Made by a program: the position numbers and the translations under genes. The notes below the pieces were generated by a model. That model made no database searches, had not been told where the DNA came from, and saw nothing but the letters and a program-made list of their open reading frames with translations. A DNA stretch of 8,388 nucleotides from contig JAEZLD010000156.1 of assembly GCA_023415335.1 (NCBI GenBank), positions 1 to 8,388 of the forward strand, written 5' to 3'. Shown here in pieces: positions 1 to 6,052 of this stretch. This stretch comes from Bacillota bacterium (GTDB taxonomy: Bacteria; Bacillota; Clostridia; Clostridiales; Caloramatoraceae). The stretch's first letter is position 1. Each line of letters starts with the position of its first letter.

Positions 1-20
1 TATATGTATATGTACGTATT

Positions 21-36
21 TACCATCTTAATGGTA
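21..36. promoter_or_regulatory. Operator-like dyad over the first promoter
   Basis: A perfect inverted repeat, TACCAT-CTTA-ATGGTA, has 6-bp arms and a 4-nt centre. Its right arm shares two bases with the -10 hexamer (35-40) and the dyad fills most of the -35/-10 spacer. That position suits a repressor site, or a MerR-type activator that remodels the spacer, but no cognate regulator is visible in the window. It is too short and too far upstream to be a terminator of the gene before it. The function is inferred from position and symmetry only. Confidence 0.4.
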
Positions 37-40
37 TAAT
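32..40 (+). promoter_or_regulatory. Extended -10 promoter for the GNAT gene
   Basis: TGG-TATAAT reads as a consensus TGn extension plus a perfect -10 hexamer at 35-40. The best upstream partner is a weak -35 near 11-16 (TGTACG, 18-bp spacer), as is common for extended -10 promoters. Transcription would start near 47, giving a leader of about 55 nt that contains a good ribosome binding site, GGGAGG at 87-92, 9 nt before the ATG at 102. Confidence 0.6.
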
Positions 41-101
41 AAAAGAAAAGTGGTTGAGCAGAATCATATTTAACCATATAAAGAAAGGGAGGCTGTAGAT
101 T

Positions 102-995
102 ATGATACAGACAAGGGTTTTGAATGATAATGAGCTTTACGAACAGAACATATTGCTTTTGCCTGGGGTTGCAGAACGGCTCCTTGCCAAGGCTTCATAC
201 ACAGCCATAGCAGCTATGGAGGAGGAGAAGGTCTTCGGGTTACTGCTGCTTAAGGATGAAGGTGAAAGAATATCTGTAGAGTACATATATGTACTTCCTG
301 AATATAGAAGAGGTGGAATAGGGTCTATGCTTATGGGAGAGGGCTGTCAGATGGCGGAGGATTTAGGACGAACACTTCAGTGTACAGCATCCCAGAGGGA
401 TATCAACACGGGAGCCTTCCACAGCTTTATTACCTCATGTGGATTCGGAGAGGAAAAGAAGCTTGAGCAGTTGTGTTTTTCACCTGATAAGGAATACTCA
501 GAGGGCTGCTGGGAGGAGTTTAAGAGAACTACAGAGCCTATATTAAGACGCATGAGGCAAAGAGGCTATAGCTGCATTTCCTTCGAGGAGGGTCATAAGC
601 AGCTTAAGCTGCTTGGAAAGGACATAGGTGAAGGCTTTGAGGTGGGGCTTAATCCCTTTACAATGGATGACTTGAATGTAAAATGGTCATTTCTGTGTGT
701 AAAGGATAAAGAGCCGGTAGCTTTCCTTGCCGCTTCCTTTAAGGAAGGGGTAATATATATAAGGCAGTTTTCCTGCAGCAGGGGACATAGGAATACAGGA
801 GCTTCGCTGCTTCCTCTTTATGAGTTCTCATCCAAGGTAATGGATACACAGGAAAAGAATCCGGAAGAGCTGTGGAAGGTAAGCGTTACGGTGGAGAAGG
901 ACGAAGGCGGAACAATGCTTGACAGGATGCTGCAGAAACGATTTGGTCCAATGTGCATTGAAAGAAACAGGCTTACAAGGTATATATATGAATAG
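102..995 (+). CDS. GNAT-family N-acetyltransferase, probably tandem GNAT
   Basis: A 297-residue cytoplasmic protein. Residues about 35-118 form a clear GNAT domain: the strand ISVEYIYVLPEYR leads into the acetyl-CoA pyrophosphate-binding motif RRGGIG (69-74), followed by a helix and the typical 'N-x-x-A-F-x-F-x-x-x-C-G-F' ending (102-115). Single GNAT enzymes are usually 140-180 residues; here another ~150 follow. Residues about 193-240 again show the order strand (KWSFLCVKDKEPVAFLAAS), strand (GVIYIRQFS), then an Arg/Gly-rich turn (RGHRNTGASLL) and a helix, so the C-terminal half is probably a second, degenerate GNAT fold. The tandem reading is inference. The substrate cannot be read from sequence: small molecule, peptide or protein amines are all possible. 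The start is supported by GGGAGG at 87-92. The gene appears monocistronic, with its own promoter and a hairpin after the stop. Confidence 0.85.
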   Translation: MIQTRVLNDNELYEQNILLLPGVAERLLAKASYTAIAAMEEEKVFGLLLLKDEGERISVEYIYVLPEYRRGGIGSMLMGEGCQMAEDLGRTLQCTASQRDINTGAFHSFITSCGFGEEKKLEQLCFSPDKEYSEGCWEEFKRTTEPILRRMRQRGYSCISFEEGHKQLKLLGKDIGEGFEVGLNPFTMDDLNVKWSFLCVKDKEPVAFLAASFKEGVIYIRQFSCSRGHRNTGASLLPLYEFSSKVMDTQEKNPEELWKVSVTVEKDEGGTMLDRMLQKRFGPMCIERNRLTRYIYE

Positions 996-997
996 CT

Positions 998-1032
998 AAA
1001 GGGGCTGATTTATAGTTTGAATCAGCCCCTTT
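998..1032 (+). terminator. Perfect hairpin after the GNAT gene, probable terminator
   Basis: AAAGGGGCTGATT (998-1010) pairs perfectly over 13 bp with AATCAGCCCCTTT (1020-1032) across a 9-nt loop, starting 2 nt after the TAG stop. Only the three T of the stem follow it, then CCATACC, so the U-tract of a classical intrinsic terminator is weak. It probably ends or protects the transcript. The fresh promoter at 1120 supports a transcript boundary here. Confidence 0.6.
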
Positions 1033-1119
1033 CCATACCATGGACATTTTCCCTTTTATCTGTAAGGCTAAAGATTTGTATACATACTGCCTGAAAAATG
1101 TCTATACCTTCCTTTGCTA

Positions 1120-1128
1120 TGATATAAT
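1120..1128 (+). promoter_or_regulatory. Extended -10 promoter of the larEBC operon
   Basis: TGA-TATAAT gives a TGn extension and a perfect -10 at 1123-1128. The -35 region is weak (TGTCTA at 1099-1104, 18-bp spacer). Transcription would begin near 1135, leaving a leader of only about 28 nt with ribosome binding site AAGGAG at 1150-1155, 7 nt before the larE ATG. A leader this short has no room for a metal riboswitch, so any nickel or lactate control would have to be by a protein. Imperfect inverted copies of GACATTTT (from about 1044) and AAAATGTC (ending about 1102) flank the upstream stretch and may be relevant. Confidence 0.6.
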
Positions 1129-1162
1129 AGAAGAATAAAAATTATCATTAAGGAGAATACAC

Positions 1163-1978
1163 ATGGATATAAAATCAGCTGAAGCTAAGCTTGAAGCACT
1201 TAAGAATATACTAAAGGGCTATGGAAGTGTTATGATAGGTCTTTCAGGAGGAGTGGACAGCACCTTCCTTGCCAGGGTAGCATCTGAAGCCCTGGGAGAA
1301 AAGGCAGTGGCTGCCACCGCACTGTCATACATATATCCATCATGGGAATCCAAGGAGGCAGAAGAGACAGCCACTTCCCTGGGAATGAAATATATCAGGA
1401 TTTCATTTGACCCTGTAAAAGAGGTGGAAGGCTTTGAAATGAACCCTAAGGACAGATGTTATATATGTAAAAAGTATCTGTTTACAACGCTTAAAAGAAA
1501 AGCAGTGGATATGGGTATAGCCTTCGTGGCTGATGGTACCAATGCAGATGATATAAACGACTACCGGCCTGGATTAAGAGCACTTAAGGAGCTTGAAATC
1601 AAAAGTCCTCTTCTTGAGGCGGGACTTACCAAAGAAGAAATAAGATATCTTTCAAAGCAGCTTGGCTTAAGCACCTTTAGCAAGCCGTCCTTTGCATGCC
1701 TTGCCAGCAGGATTCCTTACGGAGAAAGGATAACACGGGAGCAGCTTTTAATGATAGAAAAAGCAGAAACCTTCATACTTTCAAAGGGCTTTACAAATGT
1801 GAGGGTAAGGTGCCATGGAACCCTTGCCCGTATTGAGCTTAACAGAGATGAGATGAACAGGGCACTGGAGGAGGGCATGAGAGATGAGCTGGGTAGGACG
1901 TTAAAGGATATAGGCTTTGAGTATGTAAGCCTGGATTTATCAGGCTATAGGATGGGAAGCATGAACGTGGAGGTATAG
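1163..1978 (+). CDS. larE: LarE, ATP-dependent sulfur transferase for NPN cofactor
   Basis: LarE adenylates and thiolates the two carboxylates of pyridinium-3,5-biscarboxylate mononucleotide, the second step in building the nickel-pincer nucleotide (NPN) cofactor. The 271 residues match the family length. The PP-loop SGGVDS (28-33) binds ATP. Other family marks are DGTNADD (124-130), DYRPGLRA (133-140) and PSFACLASRIPYGERI (175-190). In the well-known Lactobacillus LarE one cysteine in this last motif gives up its own sulfur; here it is C179. This protein also has a CxxC, C99 and C102 (DRCYICKKYLF). That three-cysteine set is what is described for LarE forms holding a [4Fe-4S] cluster, which can transfer sulfur without destroying themselves. 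The family call is seen in the sequence; the cluster is inferred. It is the first gene of an operon, with larB 7 nt downstream. Confidence 0.95.
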   Translation: MDIKSAEAKLEALKNILKGYGSVMIGLSGGVDSTFLARVASEALGEKAVAATALSYIYPSWESKEAEETATSLGMKYIRISFDPVKEVEGFEMNPKDRCYICKKYLFTTLKRKAVDMGIAFVADGTNADDINDYRPGLRALKELEIKSPLLEAGLTKEEIRYLSKQLGLSTFSKPSFACLASRIPYGERITREQLLMIEKAETFILSKGFTNVRVRCHGTLARIELNRDEMNRALEEGMRDELGRTLKDIGFEYVSLDLSGYRMGSMNVEV

Positions 1979-1985
1979 GTAGCAT

Positions 1986-2744
1986 ATGAATAAAAATGAG
2001 ATGATGGAATTTTTAAAGCAGGTAAAGGAGGGAGATATAAGCCTTGAGAAAGCAGAGGATTACTTGAAGGATCTTCCTTACAGGGATTTGGATTTTGCAA
2101 AACTGGACTTGCATAGAGGCATAAGGTCAGGCTATCCTGAGGTTATATATTGCCAGGGTAAGAACAGGGAGCATTTGAAAAGTATAGTGGAAACCATGAT
2201 GGAAAGGGATGCCAACATACTGGCTACAAGGGCAGATGCTGAGGTATATAAGGCAATTCTTGAGGTTACGGACAAGGTCCACTATCATGAACTGGCAAGA
2301 ATATGTGTTATAAATGAAAAGCCGGTTGAAAAGGAAGGAAGGGTAGCAGTTGTAACAGGTGGTACTGCAGACATACCTGTTGCAGAGGAGGCTGCTGTAA
2401 CCTTGGAGACCTTTGGAAATAATGTAGATAGGATATACGATGTGGGTGTAGCAGGAATACACAGGCTGCTTTCCAACCTTGACAGAATAAGGGAAGCTAA
2501 CGCAATAATAGCCGTTGCAGGAATGGAAGGAGCACTAGCCTCTGTTGTGGCAGGACTTGTAGACGTACCTGTTATAGGAGTGCCTACCAGTGTAGGCTAT
2601 GGTGCAAGCTTCAATGGCCTTTCAGCACTTCTTACCATGCTTAACTCATGTGCAGCGGGAATTGGGGTGGTGAACATAGATAACGGCTTCGGGGCAGCAT
2701 ACCTGGCTTCACAGATTAACAAGGTAGCAGGAAGGAGAAAATAG
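1986..2744 (+). CDS. larB: LarB, NaAD carboxylase/hydrolase for NPN cofactor
   Basis: LarB carries out the first NPN step: it carboxylates the pyridine ring of nicotinic acid adenine dinucleotide at C5 and splits the phosphoanhydride, releasing AMP. The 252 residues have the family layout. An N-terminal helical part (1-115) includes the LarB-specific DLHRGIRSGYPEVIYCQGK (41-59). A PurE/AIR-carboxylase-like domain (about 118-248) contains VVTGGTADIPVAEEA (122-136), DVGVAGIHRLL (152-162), VAGMEGALASVVAGL (177-191) and GVPTSVGYGASFNGLSALL (198-216). C222 in LNSCAAGIGVVNIDNG corresponds to the catalytic cysteine that adds to the pyridinium ring in the Lactobacillus plantarum enzyme. The start is read as ATG at 1986; the GGAGG at 1969-1973, inside the end of larE, is 12 nt away, rather long, so translation may be coupled to larE. 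Confidence 0.95.
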   Translation: MNKNEMMEFLKQVKEGDISLEKAEDYLKDLPYRDLDFAKLDLHRGIRSGYPEVIYCQGKNREHLKSIVETMMERDANILATRADAEVYKAILEVTDKVHYHELARICVINEKPVEKEGRVAVVTGGTADIPVAEEAAVTLETFGNNVDRIYDVGVAGIHRLLSNLDRIREANAIIAVAGMEGALASVVAGLVDVPVIGVPTSVGYGASFNGLSALLTMLNSCAAGIGVVNIDNGFGAAYLASQINKVAGRRK

Positions 2745-3923
2745 ATGAGCACACTATATTTTGATTGCTTTTCTGGAATAAGTGGGGATATGGCTGTTGG
2801 AGCCTTAATAGATGTGGGAGTTCCCGGTGAATACGTAATAAAGGAATTAGGCAGGCTGGGAATAGATGATGAATATGAAATAAAAATATCTAAAGCAGAG
2901 AAGTGCGGTATAAGTGGTACTGACTTCAACGTAATACTAAAGGAACACCACCATGAGCATGAACACCACCATCATGGAAGGACAATGGGAGATATTGAGC
3001 AGCTTATAAGAAAAAGCAGCCTTAATGAAAATGTAAGGGAATTAGCCATAAAAATGTTCCTTATAGTAGCTGAGGCAGAGTCCAAGGTACATGGACAGCC
3101 TGTTAGCCAGGTGCATTTCCATGAGGTTGGGGCTGTGGATTCTATAGTGGACATAGTGGCAGCGGCCATATGCGTCGATTACCTTAAGCCTGATAAAGTA
3201 ATATCGTCCCCTGTGAATACAGGGCGTGGCTTTGTAAAGTGCCAGCATGGCCTGCTTCCGGTTCCTGCACCGGCTACCTTGAACATACTTGAGGGGGTTC
3301 CCATATATTGCGATGAAAGGGAATTGGAGCTTACCACCCCTACAGGAGCCGCCATAATAAAGGCTCTGGCAACAGGCTTTACAAGGCTCCCTGATTTTAT
3401 TGCTGTAAAATCAGGCTATGGCTGCGGCAAAAGAAACACTGAAAAGCCAAACCTGCTAAGAGTTATTCTTGGAGAGGATTCAAAAGGCGGGCTTTGCCTT
3501 CTCCAGGCTACTATAGATGATATGAACCCCCAGATATATGGCCACCTTATGGATAGGCTTTTTGAAGCCGGGGCAAGGGACGTATACTACACTCCTATAT
3601 ACATGAAGAAAAACAGGCCTGGCATAGTGGTTAACATTACAGTTGCTTCAGAGAAGGAGGAGGCTGTAAAGGAGGTTATGTTCTCAGAGACCACCACCAT
3701 AGGCATAAGGAAAATAAACATCGATAGGACGGAGCTTGAAAGAAGGTTTGTTAAGGCTAATACCCCATTAGGCGACATAAGCTGCAAGGTGTGCAGCTAT
3801 AAGGGTAAGGTAGTTAATGTAACCCCCGAGTATGAGGAGGTTAAGGAGGCCGCACAGGAAAACAATATACCCTTCAAGAAGGCATACAATACCATAATAG
3901 GACACCTGAATATTAATTATTAA
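2745..3923 (+). CDS. larC: LarC, CTP-dependent nickel insertion enzyme (full length)
   Basis: LarC performs the last step of NPN synthesis, inserting Ni(II) into the dithiocarboxylated pyridinium mononucleotide with CTP hydrolysis. The 392 residues cover the whole protein. The N-terminal part has YFDCFSGISGDM (5-16), a His-rich loop (H68-H77, eight His in ten residues) likely to collect nickel, VHFHEVGAVDSIVDIV (123-138), and LELTTPTGAAI (194-204). The C-terminal part has QATIDDMNPQ (254-263), YMKKNRPG (286-293) and KGKVVNVTPEYEEVKEAA (353-370). In L. plantarum the gene is split into larC1 and larC2 joined by programmed frameshifting; here the frame is continuous. The ATG directly abuts the larB stop (TAGATG), with AAGGAG at 2732-2737 inside larB, so the two are translationally coupled. 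A strong terminator follows. Confidence 0.95.
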   Translation: MSTLYFDCFSGISGDMAVGALIDVGVPGEYVIKELGRLGIDDEYEIKISKAEKCGISGTDFNVILKEHHHEHEHHHHGRTMGDIEQLIRKSSLNENVRELAIKMFLIVAEAESKVHGQPVSQVHFHEVGAVDSIVDIVAAAICVDYLKPDKVISSPVNTGRGFVKCQHGLLPVPAPATLNILEGVPIYCDERELELTTPTGAAIIKALATGFTRLPDFIAVKSGYGCGKRNTEKPNLLRVILGEDSKGGLCLLQATIDDMNPQIYGHLMDRLFEAGARDVYYTPIYMKKNRPGIVVNITVASEKEEAVKEVMFSETTTIGIRKINIDRTELERRFVKANTPLGDISCKVCSYKGKVVNVTPEYEEVKEAAQENNIPFKKAYNTIIGHLNINY

Positions 3924-3925
3924 AT

Positions 3926-3948
3926 AAGGGCAATAAGCCCTTTTTTTT
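3926..3948 (+). terminator. Intrinsic terminator of larEBC
   Basis: AAGGGC (3926-3931) pairs with GCCCTT (3937-3942) across the loop AATAA, and eight T follow at 3941-3948. It begins 2 nt after the larC stop codon and ends the cofactor operon, so the kinase downstream needs its own promoter. Confidence 0.85.
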
Positions 3949-3967
3949 GTTGCTTTATTGTTGCAAA

Positions 3968-3973
3968 TATAAT
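3968..3973 (+). promoter_or_regulatory. Candidate -10 for the phosphofructokinase gene
   Basis: A perfect TATAAT lies about 100 nt before the kinase start. The nearest -35-like hexamer is TTGTTG (3947-3952) with a short 15-bp spacer, and it overlaps the T-run of the larC terminator. Weaker TATATT and TACTAT boxes at 4022-4030 lie nearer the gene but lack a partner at good spacing. A promoter must exist in 3949-4060 because a terminator precedes it; the exact site is uncertain. Confidence 0.35.
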
Positions 3974-4007
3974 ATTATAGTAGTGTTATTCTTTGAATAG
4001 TAAGCTT

Positions 4008-4024
4008 GTATTTTTAAAAAATAC
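4008..4024. promoter_or_regulatory. AT-rich palindrome upstream of phosphofructokinase
   Basis: GTATTTTT-A-AAAAATAC is a perfect 17-nt palindrome centred on one base, 50 nt before the kinase ATG. With no room for a loop it is a better protein-binding site than an RNA hairpin, and it lies downstream of the candidate -10 at 3968, where a repressor could block elongation. Low complexity means chance is a real alternative. Confidence 0.25.
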
Positions 4025-4073
4025 TATATTGTGTATCACATTACTTTGGTAACAATAATAACTGGAGGAAATA

Positions 4074-5303
4074 ATGTATAGGAATTGTATTGTAGCCCAA
4101 TCAGGAGGACCTACGACGGTAATCAATGCAAGCCTTTGTGGCGTTATAAAGGCAGCAATGGAAAGCATGGATATAGACAGAGTGTATTCTGCAAGCTATG
4201 GCATACAGGGACTTATGAAGGGAAACATAATGGACCTGACAGATGTATGCATGGAGGAGGTTGAGCTTCTAAAATGCACTCCTGCCGCTGCATTAGGCTC
4301 ATGCAGGTACATGCTCAGGAGCTGGGAGGAAAGCAAGGAGGAATACGAAAGGATTTTTCGTATATTTAAGGAGTATGGAATAGGATACTTCTTTTACATA
4401 GGTGGAAACGATTCCATGGATACTGTTGACAAGCTCAGCAGCTATGCAAAAACAATAAACTCTGATATAAGAATAATGGGAGTACCTAAAACTATTGATA
4501 ACGATCTATATGGAACTGACCATACCCCTGGCTTTGGGTCAGCGGCCAAATACATAGCAGCAAGTATAATGGAGATAGCAAGGGACGGAGCAGCCTATGA
4601 CAAGCCCGTTGTTAACATAATTGAAGTAATGGGAAGGAATGCAGGGTGGCTGGCAGCATCAGCAGCCCTTGCACGTAGGGATGTAATTGGTGCACCTGAC
4701 CTTATATATCTTCCTGAGAGGGAGTTTTCCATTGAGGAATTTGCCAGTGACGTAGAAAAATGCCGAAGGGAAAAGAAGCAGGTTACTGTGGTGGTTTCTG
4801 AGGGAGTAAAGGATTCACAGGGCATATACATAGCAGAATACAACAGCGGCAAGGAGGTTGATGCCTTCGGCCATATAAAAATGGGCGGGGTGGCAAGCAT
4901 ACTTGGAGATGTAATAAAGGAAAGAATATCAGGAGGCAGGGTGAAGACTATAGAATTCAACGTGCTTCAAAGGTGTGCTATGCACTTTGCATCAGGGACG
5001 GATATTGACGAGGCGTATAGGTGTGGATATAGTGCAGTTACCTATGCGTTAAAGGGAGAAACCGGAAAGATGGTTATACTTCAGAGAGTCTCTGACCAGC
5101 CTTATATGTGCAGCACAGGGCTGATGAATGTAGGAGAGGTAGCCAATAGGGAAAAGAAGGTGCCATTATCATGGATAACTCCAGAGGGCAATTTCATTAC
5201 CCAGGAGGCAATTGATTATTTACAGCCACTTGTAGCCGGAGATATAGGCATAAAGACTGAAGGTGGACTCCCAAGGTATTCAAGGATTTCACCCGTAATA
5301 TAG
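4074..5303 (+). CDS. pfp: 6-phosphofructokinase, predicted pyrophosphate-dependent
   Basis: It phosphorylates fructose 6-phosphate to fructose 1,6-bisphosphate, the committing step of glycolysis, in the cytoplasm. The 409 residues are longer than the ~320 of bacterial ATP enzymes and fit the ~400-residue clostridial pyrophosphate group. Motifs: AQSGGPTTVINAS (8-20), IGGNDSMDT (109-117), GVPKTIDNDLYGTDHTPGFGSA (136-157, with base D142 and D144), VMGRNAGWLA (185-194), VSEGV (241-245) and a C-terminal FNVLQR (295-300). ATP-dependent enzymes have Gly at the two diagnostic places (GGDGS and GTIDND); here they are D113 and K139, the pattern of pyrophosphate-dependent enzymes, whose reaction is reversible. 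Donor choice is therefore inferred from known family rules. The start has GGAGG at 4064-4068, 5 nt before the ATG. The gene stands alone, with no glycolytic neighbours and no clear terminator directly after it. Confidence 0.9.
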   Translation: MYRNCIVAQSGGPTTVINASLCGVIKAAMESMDIDRVYSASYGIQGLMKGNIMDLTDVCMEEVELLKCTPAAALGSCRYMLRSWEESKEEYERIFRIFKEYGIGYFFYIGGNDSMDTVDKLSSYAKTINSDIRIMGVPKTIDNDLYGTDHTPGFGSAAKYIAASIMEIARDGAAYDKPVVNIIEVMGRNAGWLAASAALARRDVIGAPDLIYLPEREFSIEEFASDVEKCRREKKQVTVVVSEGVKDSQGIYIAEYNSGKEVDAFGHIKMGGVASILGDVIKERISGGRVKTIEFNVLQRCAMHFASGTDIDEAYRCGYSAVTYALKGETGKMVILQRVSDQPYMCSTGLMNVGEVANREKKVPLSWITPEGNFITQEAIDYLQPLVAGDIGIKTEGGLPRYSRISPVI

Positions 5304-5323
5304 AATTTAACCTTTAAGGGTCC

Positions 5324-5346
5324 AAAACATCCATTCAGAATGTTTT
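5324..5346. repeat. Short inverted repeat after phosphofructokinase
   Basis: AAAACAT (5324-5330) and ATGTTTT (5340-5346) form a 7-bp stem with a 9-nt loop; flanking GGGTCC and CCGGCCC could add a few discontinuous pairs. No T-run follows, so it is a poor terminator. It sits 20 nt after the kinase stop in a 170-nt stretch without a gene (5304-5473) and may act as a transcript 3' end. Confidence 0.3.
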
Positions 5347-5420
5347 ATGTTCCGGCCCAAAGAATTTTTCATAGTATAAGCTAAGTACACGTTATAGCAT
5401 AATGCTTAAAGCTATTCTGT

Positions 5421-5445
5421 AGGGGGCGGACTCTGTGCCGACCCT
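5421..5445. repeat. Degenerate GC-rich hairpin next to the kdd break
   Basis: AGGG-GG-CGG (5421-5429) pairs with CCG-A-CCCT (5438-5445) around an 8-nt loop, with one internal mismatch/bulge. It is much more GC-rich than its AT-rich surroundings. It resembles, from memory, the GGGGCGGAC...GTCCGCCCC palindromes scattered between genes in many Clostridia, but only one copy is visible here, so the repeat status cannot be shown from this window. It lies 10 nt before the point where recognisable kdd sequence starts, which suggests that the element or its insertion marks a rearrangement border. Confidence 0.4.
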
Positions 5446-5455
5446 TGATTTGTAG

Positions 5456-5896
5456 CACCCAGATTACGAGGCTATGAAGGCAGAAGGCCCTTCAGGAAAC
5501 GTAATAGCCATGGTAATAAATGAGGAGCAGGCAGAGCTTCTTAAGGCGCTTAAGCTCTGCAACCAGATTATTATATCTGATGCTACCAAGCCTACGGAGA
5601 TGTTAGAAAAGGTGCTTGAGGTAAATGGAGGAAGAGAGATGGATCTTTCCATATGCTGCGTAAATGTTCCTAACTGTGAGATGTCCTGCATACTACCTGT
5701 AAAGAACGGAGGCACAGTGTACTTCTTCTCCATGGCCACCTCATTTACCAAGTCAGCCTTAGGAGCAGAAGGTATAGGTAATGACATAAACATAATTGTA
5801 GGTAACGGCTATACTAAAAACCATGCAGACATTGCCCTGCAGATATTAAGGGAAAGCAGTGAGCTGAGGGATTACTTTTCAAGGGTATACAGATAG
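5456..5896 (+). pseudogene. kdd: C-terminal remnant of 3,5-diaminohexanoate dehydrogenase
   Basis: The intact enzyme oxidatively deaminates (3S,5S)-3,5-diaminohexanoate to 5-amino-3-oxohexanoate with NAD(+) in lysine fermentation and is about 345 residues long. Only the last ~145 codons are here, beginning HPDYEAMKAEGPSGNVIAMV. Family-typical blocks are SDATKPTEMLEKVLE, CVNVPNCEMSCILPV, YFFSMATSFTKSALGAEG and GNGYTKNHADIALQILRES. The N-terminal substrate domain and the Gly-rich NAD loop, which would come just before residue 1 of the fragment, are gone. A TAG in frame at 5453-5455 closes the frame upstream, and the first ATG (5474) has no convincing ribosome binding site. The remaining frame has no stop or shift, so the loss is recent or the piece is still used. 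None of the partner genes kamA, kamDE, kce or kal is nearby. The gene call is firm; non-function is inferred. Confidence 0.85.
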
Positions 5897-5932
5897 AAGC
5901 TAGCTTGTACAATAATTTTATAAACTGTAACT

Positions 5933-5962
5933 GAAGACCTGTTTTTACAGGTCTTCTTTTTT
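5933..5962 (+). terminator. Intrinsic terminator after the kdd remnant
   Basis: GAAGACCTG (5933-5941) pairs perfectly with CAGGTCTTC (5948-5956) across the loop TTTTTA, and six T follow. It is probably the original kdd operon terminator, and it would also stop read-through from the phosphofructokinase gene, which has no strong terminator of its own. Confidence 0.9.
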
Positions 5963-6036
5963 AAAAACATTACCTTCTGTATTTAACCATAAGCCCACAT
6001 ATTATGATGAGTAGTAGGAAATAATAAGGTGTGATT

Positions 6037-6052
6037 AGAGGATATAACCTCT
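6037..6052. promoter_or_regulatory. Small dyad upstream of the lipoprotein gene
   Basis: AGAGG-ATATAA-CCTCT (arms 6037-6041 and 6048-6052) lies about 40 nt before the lipoprotein start. The loop contains a TATAAC box that could serve as a -10, which would put the dyad over the promoter core, but no good -35 is seen. TATTAT at 6000-6005 is another -10 candidate. The terminator at 5933-5962 implies a promoter between 5963 and about 6060; the exact one is not resolved. Confidence 0.25.

Noticed and set aside
1129..1162. Nickel/cobalt riboswitch in the larE leader
   Set aside because: The predicted leader is only about 28 nt and shows no multi-helix fold.
2127..2462. Minus-strand reading frame inside larB (and similar ones at 2597-2929, 4595-4960, 5464-5793)
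   Set aside because: They run antisense to well-conserved protein families, have Ser/Thr/Cys-rich translations without recognisable domains, and lack ribosome binding sites. They are shadows of the coding strand.
2745..3923. Programmed frameshift in larC
   Set aside because: Both LarC1- and LarC2-type motifs are in one continuous frame without a stop, so none is needed.
5304..5455. N-terminal kdd coding sequence with frameshifts hidden between phosphofructokinase and the remnant
   Set aside because: At about 150 nt it is far too short for ~200 codons, and no frame gives kdd-like residues or a Gly-rich NAD loop.
5474..5896. A small intact 140-residue protein starting at the ATG at 5474
   Set aside because: Family-typical kdd sequence extends upstream of this ATG to a TAG, the ribosome binding site is poor, and the NAD loop is missing. 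A truncated gene explains it better.
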